The position numbers and the translations under genes are program-made. The notes under the pieces were generated by a model. It was not told the DNA's origin. It saw only the letters and a program-made list of their open reading frames with translations, and ran no database searches. This document shows positions 1 through 11,059 of a stretch of 64,000 nucleotides of DNA, piece by piece. Positions within the stretch are counted from its first letter, which is position 1, and each line of letters starts with the position of its first letter. This DNA comes from Pleodorina starrii (Eukaryota; Chlorophyta; Chlorophyceae; Chlamydomonadales; Volvocaceae): contig BRXU01000034.1 of the NCBI GenBank assembly GCA_030267565.1, positions 575,501 to 639,500 on the forward strand. Reading direction: 5' to 3'.

Positions 1-830
1 CAAGCTCCCTCAGCGCCGCTGGTGAATAGTGTTCTTTGGAGGGGAAGGCGTGGCTTAACGATGGACGACAGCCAGGCGCTGATTTGAGGCATACAGTGGG
101 GAGGGCAAGGGCACAGCAGAGATGAGGTCCTCACCGGTGGCCATGGGTTGGTTGTACGGCCAGGCTGTGCATGGGTTCCTGGGCCCTGACCCTGCAGGGA
201 TGTACCCGTTGAGCATGGTAGGGTAACACCGGCCCGTGGGTTTGTTGGCGTGGACGTGGGCCTGGACGCAGAGCCATTGTCAACGGCGACGGCTCCCAGA
301 CACTCCGTTGCGACCGCAAGCCGCCGTCTCACACCACCACCATTCAGAAACGCCAGGATGAGCCCCTGCCAACTCGCATTCGCGAAGGAAAGCGCCCACA
401 CGCGCCTCACGAAGCTGTCTGGAAGCTTTGCCGCCACCAAACACCTTGGTCGGCGATGAAGGTATCGTACTGTGCGTGCAGTGTTTCTTCTTGTCACCTG
501 GCGTATCGCTTAGGCCCTGCCCGCACCTGATGCATTTTCTGCCGTTCCCATCACGCAACAGGAAACAAATGGTGAGGAGGCAACATGCAACATGTTGCCG
601 TCTTGTACGGGCGCATCGTATGTACGACATTCGTCACCAGTTGGTTGAACAACACCATAACTCATTTATTGTTGGCGAAATGTACGTGTGGTTGTTCACG
701 AGCGTCAGCTGTTCGCGCAAATTAGCATTTTTATAGCAGCAACTGTTGGTATCGTGAGAGAAATACAATTGCTACGCAAGCCTGGTGTTTGATATGTGCA
801 TAGCATTTGATTGCCACCCGTGTCTTGAAG
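1..830. other. No gene recognised; upstream region of the SHG1-like gene
   Basis: Short ORFs exist on both strands, but none shows a recognisable family, a coherent exon series or good splice sites. The final 100-200 bases before 831 are less GC-rich than the coding parts and probably hold the promoter and 5' UTR of the gene that starts at 831. The left end could also contain the 3' end of a gene outside the window; nothing supports a specific call. Confidence 0.4.
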
Positions 831-1628
831 ATGGCTTCTCCCGTTGAGGAGGGCAGCCGCATCGTCAAGCAAGTTATCGACAGCGGCGCTTTTGATGACA
901 TCCGGAAGAGCGTGAGTGAAGAATTTAAAGTTGAATTGAGAGCGAATCAACAGACAGAGTGTTCCGCTGCAGGTTTTCGAGGAGTTGAGAAACAGCTCTG
1001 CTCTGCGAGATTACGTTCACGAGCAGGTCGACAACAGCAAGACACTAAACGGGGAGAGCAGCAAGGCGAGCAAGGACAGGAAGAAAGTCCTCGATGACCT
1101 CCAAAATGAGCTCAAGTATGTTCAGCGGCCCTTGGGCAAGTGAACCCTCGTCTTGCTTCATCAGTGGCCTCATCCGTGTTTTTTCCTTGCTGACTCCAGG
1201 GACAGATTGGTGGAGAGGGCTTCTCGGGTTGTTTGGGAGATATTAACCAACGCCGACGGCCGTGTCGCGCAGGACATTGAACGCAAGGTAACCCGGGCAA
1301 ACTCCAAATGCGGATTTGCGTTTGTCATGGCACGGACGTTTAAACAATTTGTTGACGAGTCCCTACTGTATCAATTTAGGTACACGAGGCGATCTGCCAC
1401 CTGCACGACTTCCGCGAAAAGCAGCAGCAGCAGTCGACCGCCGCCGTCCAGCAGCAACCAGATAAACCCGCACCACAAAGCCAGCCAGGCGCAGCCGAGA
1501 CCGGGCAGGCCGTGTCCCTGCCGGCGCGCCTTGCGGCCTCGTCAACCGCAACGCTGGCTGGACAGCCGCACCAGCAGCAAACGAACCGCCCGCCGCCCCG
1601 CCATTACGGGGTCTATGGCAACTTGTGA
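831..1628 (+). CDS. SHG1/BOD1-like protein (COMPASS Shg1 domain)
   Basis: Four exons fit in phase: 831-911, 973-1115, 1200-1287 and 1380-1628, giving 186 residues. The start is the first ATG before a strong GTGAGT donor. Residues ~8-75 have the Shg1/BOD1 pattern: a helix with GSRIVKQVIDSGAFDDIRKS, then VFEELRNSSALRDYVHEQV, and a third helix with LVERASRVVWEIL. In yeast Shg1 is a subunit of the Set1/COMPASS H3K4 methyltransferase, and in animals BOD1 relatives act at kinetochores or in SETD1 complexes. The C-terminal exon is Gln- and Pro-rich and probably disordered. The assignment rests on the N-terminal helical pattern only; a chromatin role is an inference from the family. Confidence 0.72.
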
Positions 1629-2179
1629 CGTGAGCGCCGCGTCGTTGTGCAACGAACGACCAAACAAGTAACGACCAGCCGACTACGGCTTGCTCGTTAC
1701 ACGTTGGCTCAAGTTGTTGAGATTCCCTCTCAAACGACCGGTTGCTGTGCTCGTACCCGTGCGCGGCTTACGGAGGTCAGATACACAGCATTGATCGCGC
1801 CCAGAGTCCAATAACCATTATTTCCGCATCTTGTCTGAACCGCTGTGCTAGTAGAGCTGGTCGGGAATCAGGACCTGTTCACGGGATTCAGGACACGAGG
1901 GCGTAGAGAGTAATGTTTTTTGGTGCCTGCGCGTTAGTCGTATGTCTAGTAATGACGTGGATGACCGGGACTCTGGATTCATATTAAGCATGGACATGAG
2001 CCAACTTGGATGAGTGGAGAATGAGTTGCATGTGACACCAGCGTAGTACGCTCGCAGCGAATTCGTGTATTCGACGAGGGTTACATGATACATGGGACAG
2101 TGATGTGCTCTGTACACCGGGGGGTTTGTAATGCCTGGCCACGCGCCTCTGGTGTCGTTAGAAATGGTGTCGTTAGAAA
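1629..2179. other. Convergent 3' regions of the SHG1-like and ING-like genes
   Basis: There is no credible ORF. The stretch lies between a plus-strand stop (1626-1628) and a minus-strand stop (2180-2182), so it should hold both 3' UTRs. A TTACA at 2081-2085 reads TGTAA on the minus strand, about 95 bases after the ING-like stop. A plus-strand TGTAA near 2127 could serve the SHG1-like gene. Confidence 0.5.
2081..2085 (-). terminator. Putative TGTAA poly(A) signal of the ING-like gene
   Basis: TGTAA, the usual volvocine poly(A) signal, occurs on the minus strand about 95 bases beyond the stop of the ING-like gene. A pentamer is weak evidence by itself; position and strand fit. Confidence 0.4.
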
Positions 2180-4298
2180 TCACGCCGGGGAACCCACCAT
2201 ATGCATGTCCCTGGCCGTCTCCTCTAGGTTGAGGGTCTCGAAGTCGCCGGTTGAGTAGAGCACCCGGGCCTCGCGCGTGGCCACGTTGACCTCCTGAGAG
2301 GAGCAGAGAGGGGGTGGCACAGCAGATGCGTGCGACGATGGGGTGGAGGAAATTAGGAGGAAGGTCGCTAATATGGTGATACCCGGTGAATGTAAGGCCC
2401 CATGATTTTGGTGGGAACTGCCCAACAGTTCAGTGACCTTGCCCTGTGCCGCATCTCTTTACGCTCGCACAGGGGATACCGGTATGGCACGCAAAGAAAC
2501 CCTCCATGTGCACGATGGCACCTAAAGGCAGCCCTTTCTGAGCAACATCTTAACACATGGGTTCAACGTTGCGCAGACCGGCAGGGCATGCGCCCTGATC
2601 TCAGCCAACTGTCGTGGCCCACGACAATTCCCATTGTTGCAACCCAACCCTGCGCTCCCACCGGAACGGGCCGTGCAGCAAACCTGCCGTACCTGGATCT
2701 CGATCAGGTACCACAGGTTGTCGTCCGGCCAGAACAGCTCCGCGTGCCGCCCCACCAGGTCCTCCCGAATGTCCTCCGGGCACAGGTACCGCACCAGGCC
2801 CCCCGTTGCGGCCTGGGGCCGGGAGGAGGACGACTTGTAGCCTGCAAGGCGGAACAAGGAAGGGCGGCCGGGCAGTGCATGGATTACCAACCAGCAGCAG
2901 AACCCGCGTTGCGACACGCAGCAAGGCCGCAGCACGGATAACATTCTGCGCGCATGGTGACTCATTCAGCCATACTGAGAGGGATCAGCGCGGCGCTTTA
3001 GGCAAGAGACCTCGCCGAGGCGGCATTGCAACGCCGCTCAGGGTCTCACCCGCGGGCGGCGGCCGCATGAACGGCACGGGCGCCTCCGCGGCCACAGGCT
3101 CCTCGTACGCGGGCAGCGAGTCGATGGGGTACTCCTCAAACGTGGACGGCTGCGTTGGTACCAGCACGGTACGTGTCAGGGCCGCGTCAGGGCGGTGCGG
3201 AGGGCGTATCAAAGGGGTCGGTGGTGCCGCAGATGCTGCGCTGCGTCGGTGGCGCCTCTTAAATTGTAAGACGAGGGATCGCAGGAACGAGCCAAAATGG
3301 GCGCACACTTCCCCCGGCTGAAAGGGGTGACCGGCACGGTGCATGGCATGAGCATGACGTGTAAACACACGCGGTGGGGCAGCTTTCGCGCATACCCGAC
3401 AGGAGCCGCATATAACCCGGGATGCAATCCACACGCAAACCAGAAACCATACAGCAGCACGACGCGAAGTCGCTTCCCTTGATCCAGCAATGTGCTTGCG
3501 CTCCCGAGGCCCCAAGGCAGCGCCTCCTCGTATTCAGCTAGCTTAGTCCAGCAGCATGCCCAGCACGAGAGCGCTTAGCGCCCTTCAAGCCCTCCAGGGC
3601 CCACACTGCGCCAAGACGCGCACCTGTGAGCTCAGCTGCATGGCTGCCAACGACGACGTCTTCTTCTTCACCGGCTGCGGCTGTGTGCCAGCAGCGGCTG
3701 CGCCCCCGGCCCCGCCTGCCCCTCCACCGCCCGCGTCCTCGTCGCGTGGCCGCTTGCCCTTGCTCGCGACGTTCTGCGCCGCGGCGGCCTTTTTGGGCAG
3801 CGGGGCCGGCGCGGGCGGCAGCGCAAGCTCCTGCTGCAGCGACATATTGAAATCCTCCAGCCGCGGCGTCTTCCCCCGCGTGGTGTCCAGCGCAAAGTCC
3901 TGCAAGTAGTCCAGTCCCGCGTCGGGGTTGTTTCGCCGCAGCTCCTTGTCAAGATCGTCCGTGACCCGCTCCAGCTCCAGCGCGTGCACCTCCAGCAGGT
4001 CGTGTGCCTGCTGCGCCAGCTGCACCTTCTCATCCGCAAAGTGCACAAGCATCTTCTGAGACGCCGCTACACGCGTGACTAGCTCTTCGTACTCGGGGCT
4101 GAGAGTTGGTTGCTGGTGCGCTGGTGGCATCGCGAGCAGCAGGCCCACGTTGCCCTGCAGCTCGTTGGACAGGTCGTTACACTTCTCATCTAGGGCCTTG
4201 ATGGTGTTAAGGATGCGCTGCAGTTCCGTGGGAAGGCTGCCGGTACTCTCAATGAAAGACTCTAAATACATAACATTGGCAGAGTTATGCAGCGCCAT
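2180..4298 (-). CDS. ING-domain protein with C-terminal Tudor-like domain
   Basis: Four exons fit in phase: 4298-3624, 3149-3011, 2841-2693 and 2293-2180, giving 358 residues from ATG at 4298. Residues ~10-110 form the ING N-terminal helical domain: YLESFIESTGSLPTELQRIL, then ALDEKCNDLSNELQ, then a DEKVQLAQQAHDLLEVHALE helix. ING proteins recruit histone acetyltransferase or deacetylase complexes to chromatin. A basic KKAAAAQ...GKRPRDED segment (~residues 185-200) may be a nuclear localisation signal. The C-terminal ~80 residues carry VGRHAELFWPDDNLWYLIEI, then ARVLYSTGDFETLNL, a Tudor-like barrel pattern. The Cys/His-rich PHD finger that normally ends ING proteins is not visible in this model or in the nearby introns. 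The gene is divergent from the one at 4614. Confidence 0.72.
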
Positions 4299-4613
4299 CC
4301 TGTCAGCTATACAAATCTAAACTCGCTACCAGCGGCACATTTGTTATCTGTCGCGAAGTCAACAGAGGAAACCGTCGCCTGCCGCCTTCATTTGTGCACG
4401 GACAGCATACAAGTGGGTCAGCATCATTCGTAACACCGTAGACGCCAATAAACAATCGGCTTTCGGCAAAATCCGCGCAAAAACAGTTCTGGTGTACGAC
4501 CGCCTGGATTTTCCTATCGCCCATTTTTCATTTTCCATGTAGGTCATATTGGCACTGGACCTACATGACGTAGAAAATCATTAAAAACTGGTTGTGCCGA
4601 GCACGCATTTCAC
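4299..4613. promoter_or_regulatory. Shared divergent promoter region
   Basis: About 315 bases separate the ING-like start (minus strand) from the provisional start of the next gene (plus strand). The segment is AT-richer than its surroundings, with runs such as AAAATCATTAAAAACTGG near 4573. It must contain the 5' UTR and promoter elements of both genes; no TATA box can be assigned with confidence. Confidence 0.45.
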
Positions 4614-7157
4614 ATGCATCACTTGCAGCCTCACCGCGCGCGTTTCACGCAGGGGTCGACGGGGGCGTGGCCTCATCGCGTGCACGCACATGCGTCATGT
4701 GGAGCGGCCCCAGTTGGCCGGAGGGCACATACAGCGCCAGCGCTCGGCTTACTTCCGCCTCCGGGGCTTCCGTCAGTGTATGGCGCGCCGTCGGGGGCGG
4801 CATGCCTAGCCGCGGCGCCGCAACAAGGCGCAGCGACCACTGCCCCGTCGCCGCTGGTCACACCATATGGCTGGGCCGACGGCGATGTGCTGCGACTTGT
4901 GCTCGCTGACGGCCGAACGGTATACGCTGAGGTGCTGGCCAGCAGGCCCGCTGCCCGCACCAATCCACCGCCACGGCAAACACCGCGCATCGCCGCCGGC
5001 ACCGGTGGCGGCGCATCGACGCAGAGCGTGCAACTCCTGTGCCAGGGTGGCCGCTACACTGTGCGCCCGCACTCGACGGCTTCGGACGTTGTCGCGGCAG
5101 CAACAACAGCAGCGGCGGGGGCAGGTGGCGACTTGCTGCCAGCCGAGCAGGTCGCCGATGGGCCAGCGCTGGTTCTGGAAGCTGCGGGAGGTGAGGAATG
5201 CAATTCCAGGCACTTGCGGGGTCTAGCGGCCTTTGGCCCCTGAGGCGCTGCAATAAGCTGCGCTGGTCCAAGGGGGCTCTGCCGTGCTTGGGTGTGGGCC
5301 TGGTAGCCAGTTGCTCCGCTGGACTTCAATGTTATTCATTACCCCTTTCTTGCTGGACGGGTTAGCCGTCGAGCTGACACAGATTGTCAGGGTATATGCT
5401 TAACACAGGGGGGCACTGGGCTCCATTTGGATTCGACTGCTGCCTCGAGCGCCCGGCGCCGACCTGTTGTCCCTCTGCCTGTGCACCTACCCCTGCTACG
5501 ACATGTTACGTCCTGCACAGGTGCGCTTCCTCCAGGCGACCCTCTCCGCGCAATGCTGGAGTCGCCCCCCAAGCGACACGCGGCGGCGCTGCGCGCCTGG
5601 GGGCCGCTGACCGCCCGGCTCATGCGGCCGCCGACACAGCCGCCGCAACGCCCGGCGGCGATGCCACCGCAGGAACAACAGCAGCAGCAGCAGCAACAAC
5701 CACAGCCTGGGGAACCGGGCTCGTTGGACGGCGCGCTCGTGGTCTCGTTCCACCGTACTGCGTGGCTAGGGGAGCTGCGGCGGCAAGCTGCGGTGGAGCC
5801 GGGCACTTGGTGCGTCGGTTCAGGTGAGCATTGCAGATGGCTCAGGGGCAGAAGGAGGGACTGGTCGGCGCACCATTGGGGTGCAGATACACTGCCTGAT
5901 TTGAGTGAAGAAGTGCTGACGGGTGCTGACCGGCGTGACAAACTGGCAGCATGTGGATTGCACTGGCGGCAGAGGCCCTAACTGCCGCTTGTTGCCATCT
6001 GCTGCGGAGTCGTCGCTGACTTTCCCTTGCCCCCGCCTTGTACTGCCACTAATCAAATACGGTGTCAAGTTCTCTGTCATACCCCTTGCGGGCGACGCGG
6101 CGCAGGTCCCTCCGATCCTCCCGCGTCGGACGACGCCCGCGCGCTCTTCACCGCCGGCGAGCTGGCCTGTCTGCTGGAGGGCCGTCGCGGTGTCGTACTC
6201 TTGCAGCTGCACGTGGGCTGGGATGCCCACGACCGCGTGCCGCCGTACGGGCCGTACAAACCGCTCTCGCTGCGGCTGCTGCGGGAGGCGTTGGAGCGAC
6301 CGGACATTGTGTCGTATTGCAGCAGTGCGCCGGTGCCTGGCGCCGCCGGTGCAGCGGCGGCGGCAGGCAATCCGGCGTACGGCCTCACGATGGTGCTCTG
6401 TGCGGACAAGGAGCCGTACCGGTCTTGGGGTGCGCATGTGGCGAGCTTTGGGTGTCAGGTGCGTCAGGTCTGCCAAGTTTGCGTTGGATTGGGGCTGTTG
6501 GGGCTGTGCAGCTCGGGCCTAGCCTTCAATACTGTTCCGCTCATCCGCGCAGGCGGCGCTGGAGGCTCAATCGCCGTACTACAAGCTCCTCATTGGTCGG
6601 ATCCTGGGCTACCGACCCGACAACATTGCGCACTACATCCAGGTGGGTGCCACGAGACCGGCTTGACCGGGTGGCCCCCCTGCCGCAGGGCTGCCTCCGC
6701 GACCTGCCTCCCGCAGCGATGTCCGCCGTCGCGACTACCGTAGGCCCACCTGCCATCTACGCGCGCGCCCTTCTGCTCTTCAGTGTCCGTCCTGTGTGCC
6801 ACCGCCATCCCGCGCCCCACTTTGTAGAGGCGCCACTTTGCCTCGCACGGGTGTTGCTGTCGGCCAGGGGCATCCGTCCCTTTTTGCGCACTGGTGCGGT
6901 CAAGGGTGTCGTCCGTCGTGCGCATGCGGTCGCGGGCGTGCGTGCATAAGCGTCCTCTCTCTTTACCAAGTGCCGCCGCCGCTGCTGTCGCTGATCTTGC
7001 CCGCGCTGTGTAGGAGAAGCACGGCCGGGCGCCCTCCGGTGAGGTGGTCGCTGCAGTGGAACAGCAGCTGCTCAGACTCAGCTCCAAGCGGCCCACTCTG
7101 CCCTGGAATGCCAGCTCGAGAGGCGGCGGAGGCGGGGGCCGGAAGAAGGCCAAATAG
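4614..7157 (+). CDS. Conserved protein of unknown function
   Basis: Five exons join in phase: 4614-5190, 5521-5823, 6106-6458, 6553-6642 and 7014-7157, giving 488 residues. I do not recognise the family. The N-terminal ~190 residues look poorly conserved, and the ATG at 4614 is provisional because an upstream exon could exist. Exon 2 has a Gln run (~residues 247-254). The C-terminal half looks like an ordered domain: SLDGALVVSFHRTAWLGEL, then GRRGVVLLQLHVGWDAHDRV, YGLTMVLCADKEPYRSWG, YYKLLIGRILGYRPDNIAHY and LSSKRPTLPWN. Its regular spacing and lack of low complexity suggest real conservation. No signal peptide or membrane span is seen. The tail is Gly- and Lys-rich. Confidence 0.65.
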
Positions 7158-7837
7158 ATACCGGTAGCCAGCGCGCGAGATGCGCGCGTGGTGTGCGTGT
7201 GCCGGGAAGAAAACACGGCGAGGCGCGTCGGGTTGGCCGGTTTGGGGCGCCATCGGCGGAGTGGCATACACGGCAGACGTGTAGGCGGTGGTTGTTCTGT
7301 GGTTCCTGGAGGCCAATTTGGAAGGAGCGAAGGTGTCTTCCCTCGTTCGACTCCAGCCAGACCAGCGCTATTACAGCGAAGCGGCGCGCTGCCATGAGGG
7401 CAAGGAAGGCTCGTAGTTTTGCCTTGTGTGAAGGACGGACAATGTGCCCTGGCCGGCTCCCGCGGTTTCTGGCCGTAATCGTGGCCCCAATATTACCCCA
7501 CGTGAGCGGCTTTCCTGGTACCCTAGCCCCCACAACCATTCATCACAACCAGCAGCGTCATGCAGCGTGGCGTCACAAACACCCAAAAGATGTCGCCGCG
7601 ACGTGAACCCACCCGGCATCCTCCAGCATTATCCATGTTCCAAACAAGACCCTTGACGAAACCCGACTTTACAGACAGACAACACCTTCGCCTCGTTCGT
7701 TTTTATTTCCACTCATTCATTCCTTAGCTGCCCACCACCACCACACCTGTCCCCTGCTCACCACCACCACCACCACCACGCCTGTCCCTATCACGACCTA
7801 ACTGAAGGCCCGCTCCCGGGGGTCGGGAGCGCTGATC
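7158..7837. other. Convergent 3' regions, no gene
   Basis: This stretch lies between the stop of the unknown gene (plus) and the stop of the SERINC gene (minus). It contains a run of CACCAC triplets (~7730-7785) that is low-complexity only. No exon could be supported. Confidence 0.5.
7669..7673 (-). terminator. Putative TGTAA poly(A) signal of the SERINC gene
   Basis: TTACA on the plus strand reads TGTAA on the minus strand, about 165 bases after the SERINC stop. Position and strand suit a volvocine poly(A) signal. Confidence 0.45.
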
Positions 7838-10404
7838 TCAGGCTGGGAACCCAAAGTCACGGTCTTTAAGGATCGCGGGCGCGATGACGGTCCAGCCATA
7901 CAACAGAGCGCACACCCAGCTGCTGACAATCTTAACCCACGTGCTCGCCCAGCCCCGGTCCAGCTCAAACGCGGTCTTCGACTGGCTGACTGCCCAATTG
8001 GTGAACAGCATCGCCAGGTAGCACGACGCCGTGGCGAAGACGACGTGGAAAAAGTCAGGCCGGTACGGCACCTCGTCCGAATCGTCGCCGGTGGCCTCGC
8101 GCTTGCCGCCGCCGAACATGTCGCGGCTGGCAGTGCCTGAACGGACGCAGCACACAGCGGGCATACAAAGTGGGTGCAGGCTACAAGGGCGTGCGGCTGT
8201 TGGATACGGTTCCTGAGCTACCGTAGCCTCAGCGCTGAAGCCGACCAGGTACGCATGGGCGACGAGGAAAAAATGAAGGCGCGTGCCAAAGTGAGAAGCC
8301 CGAACAGTCGCACGCTCGCGAGCGCATCGCGCGGCTGCTGGGCTGGCTGTTCGTGCCGTGTACCTGCGTCGAGCGTCGAGTAGATGACCGCGGCGAGGGC
8401 GATGAAGAACGCCACCACGCCCACCCAGCCGCCCGCGCTCACGCCGCCGGCGCGCATGCAGCGGTTGGCCGGCTCGGACGCGAGCGCCGAGTACATGAGA
8501 TACGAGCAGTAGAGCCACACGGCGCCGGAAGTCAGCAGCCCGGCCGTGGACGCGCGGCCCGGCACGAAGAGCACCCCCAGCAGCACTAGGCCCAGCACCA
8601 GGTTCCAGGTGATGAAGAAGATGTTCAAGGAGCAGGAGCCGGCGGGCGCATAGTAGTGGTACGTGATGCCGGTCAGGACCTGTGGAGCAAGCCACAGGCC
8701 AGGCAAGACCAGGCAAAGGTTGTTGGTTTGAAGTCTGAAGTCATGCAGCTTCCCGGTGTCCTGTCCGGTGTCCGGGGTTTGGGATTCCGGGTACAACGCA
8801 CGAGGCACGGAATTCCCCATGCGATTTGGGTGCTCCAGTCCTCGGCTTTCAACACCCCAGAAGTCGGTCCTGCCCTTACACGGGCCACGCGTATGGGCGA
8901 GGGAAGCCCAATGACGGCTGCTTCGAAACGTCCACGCCCCTGCACGCCGATGGACGTGGCCGTTCCCCGCAGTCCCGCCCATCCAAGCAGCCTACGGAGT
9001 GAGAGTGGCAGCGTGTGTTCCACCAAGCAACGACGCCCTCCCTGGTCCTGCACCAAGGACGCGCCCGCCGATCGGCGCCTTACCAGGCCCCCTGCAAAGG
9101 TGATGGCGGCCCCACCAATCAGCACCGCCCAAGCGGCCCGGGTGTCCCGCTCCACCAGCCATTCATTGATCTGCGAAGGATGGCAGGAGGTACAACAACG
9201 GTAGCGGCGCACGGGATGGGCTGTAGGTATCGCAATGCGGAAAGTAGTGTGAAGCGCCGAGGGAGAGAGAGACAGAGACAGAGAGCTGAATCACCTTCGG
9301 AGGCGATGCCGGCAACACAAGGTGCCGTGCCATACGGCACTCAGACCATGCCAACAGCGCAATGCGGTGGCGCGCCTCGCCGCACGAATGTGAGGCACCA
9401 TGCGCACACCCATCATCTGCTCGTCCCAGGTGCCGTACCTGGTACACAAAATTGACGAGCAGCACCAGCTGCAGGATGAGGAAGATTCCGCTGGCGTAGC
9501 GGGCGAATTGGGAGTAGCCGTACAGCGCACTGGCCGGCATCCACATGAAGCCAATCAGGGTTCCAAGCCACGTCACCAGCTGCGAGTTGCCAGGGCCAAT
9601 GAAGCCGGTGCGGGATTGAGAAACAGTACCAGTGAATGAAACACATGTGGCCGAATGTGCTCAACCCGGGGGGGTGTCTGCCCTGGCGAATGTCACAACC
9701 ATCGGCCGCCAAAACGGATCATGGCCCAACCCAAAACGCCACCCTGCTTTCCTAGCCTAGCCTGCTGCCGTACTTGAACGATGCGCGCATTGGACAGAGA
9801 CCCCCGTACCCCAGCCTCTGTCACAAGAGCGGCAGGGGGTGCTCCTGCACACGCGCGCGCCCTCACCTGCCACAGCCACAACCCCGCGTGCAGGTCCACT
9901 CGTGGGTCGTCCGCCCGCTTCAGCAGCAGGCAGACCAGGAAGTGCAACCCAAACCAAACCAGGTTGGCGAAGCTGACGCGCAGCGCCACCTGCTTCCCGG
10001 CGCACGAGCGGACGTCGGCCGTGTCCGGCAGCTGCGGTGGGGGGCCGCCGGCAGTGGCGTAACAGAACGATGTATTCGATGCGGGGTTGAGTAGTGTGCA
10101 TGTGAGCGAATTGAGTCTCACGCATCCAAGCCCTCCCACGTTGGTAGCCAAGGTCCTCCTTCCCGCCACGGGCCCGCGGGTCACTTCGCGTTACATCGCA
10201 GCGCTGTTCTGTCCCCGGGCTCACCTCCTTGCATACGTTAAAGGAGCTGACCTCCCGCGCCAGGAAGCTGCCCCCGTAGTCGCGTAGAACCCATACGGCG
10301 ATTGCGGTAGCTGTGAAGCCCACCAGGTAGAACCACTTGGCGACCGTGAAGCGCACGCGGAGGCTGACGTCCCAGCCGCCGCAGGCGATCATGGAAAGGC
10401 ACAT
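7838..10404 (-). CDS. Serine incorporator (SERINC/TDE1 family) membrane protein
   Basis: Six exons fit in phase: 10404-10225, 10031-9867, 9579-9439, 9170-9084, 8679-8364 and 8136-7838, giving 395 residues, close to the usual SERINC length. SERINC proteins are multi-pass membrane proteins linked to serine-derived lipids and scramblase activity. Several hydrophobic spans are visible, for example FYLVGFTATAIAVWVL, ANLVWFGLHFLVCLLL, GIFLILQLVLLVNFVY and FFIALAAVIYSTL. The C-terminal signature is strong: RPDFFHVVFATASCYLAMLF, then ELDRGWASTWVKIVSSWVCA. The start is the first ATG of the first recognised exon. The Cys-rich N-terminus common in the family is short here, so an upstream exon may be missing. 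Confidence 0.9.
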
Positions 10405-11059
10405 TGTTGTGCCGCAGCGGGAGAGGCGTACCCACAGGGAAGCCCGCGGGAGCGGCGCTTCCAAAAAGCACGGCCACTCGCCGGTTAAGTAAACGTTTGA
10501 GCCTCACCGCTCCTGTCGCACTGATTGGATTTCGCTCCCAAAGCTAATAGCTAGGGACTATAAGATTTGCCGTTAAGGGACTCTCATGCTGCATCTGACG
10601 CCTTCAAGGGCAGTGAGCAGTCTACGATGACCTCTCATGCTGTCAACATGGACAATTTTCACTGCGCCAAATTCGGTCAAACAGGCTGACTTTTACAGTT
10701 GAAAAGATAGTTTCTGTGGAATCCTATCCGGACGTTCCTAGACGCAGTGACGACCTGTGCAACACCTTCAGGCAGTTGCCAGCATAAAATTAAATCATCT
10801 GCTGTGACAGAAAATTATACAAAGTCTCTAATGACAACATGCACTTTGTCGTTGACAAGGTTGCGAACGAAAGCCATTTCTAGCGCGCTCCGTACGGCAC
10901 ATACGAAGCGGTTCTAACCGTCTACGCCAGAGCGGTCTACGGTCTGGTCTACGCACATCCAGCCTCCTCTTAGCCCGGGTCCCCAGGGGACAGCTCTTTT
11001 CCACGTCATGTCTTAGACGCCAGACGCCTCAGGCCGTCACCACTCCGCTATTGCCGTAG
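10405..11059. other. Intergenic: SERINC promoter side and CcdA 3' side
   Basis: Both flanking genes are on the minus strand. The stretch is relatively AT-rich between 10520 and 10880 and has no usable ORF. A TTACA near 10694 reads TGTAA on the minus strand, ~365 bases after the CcdA stop, and could end that transcript. Confidence 0.5.

Noticed and set aside
10225..10464. An earlier SERINC start at 10464
   Set aside because: The codon there is TTG, not ATG. The first in-frame ATG of the exon is at 10404.
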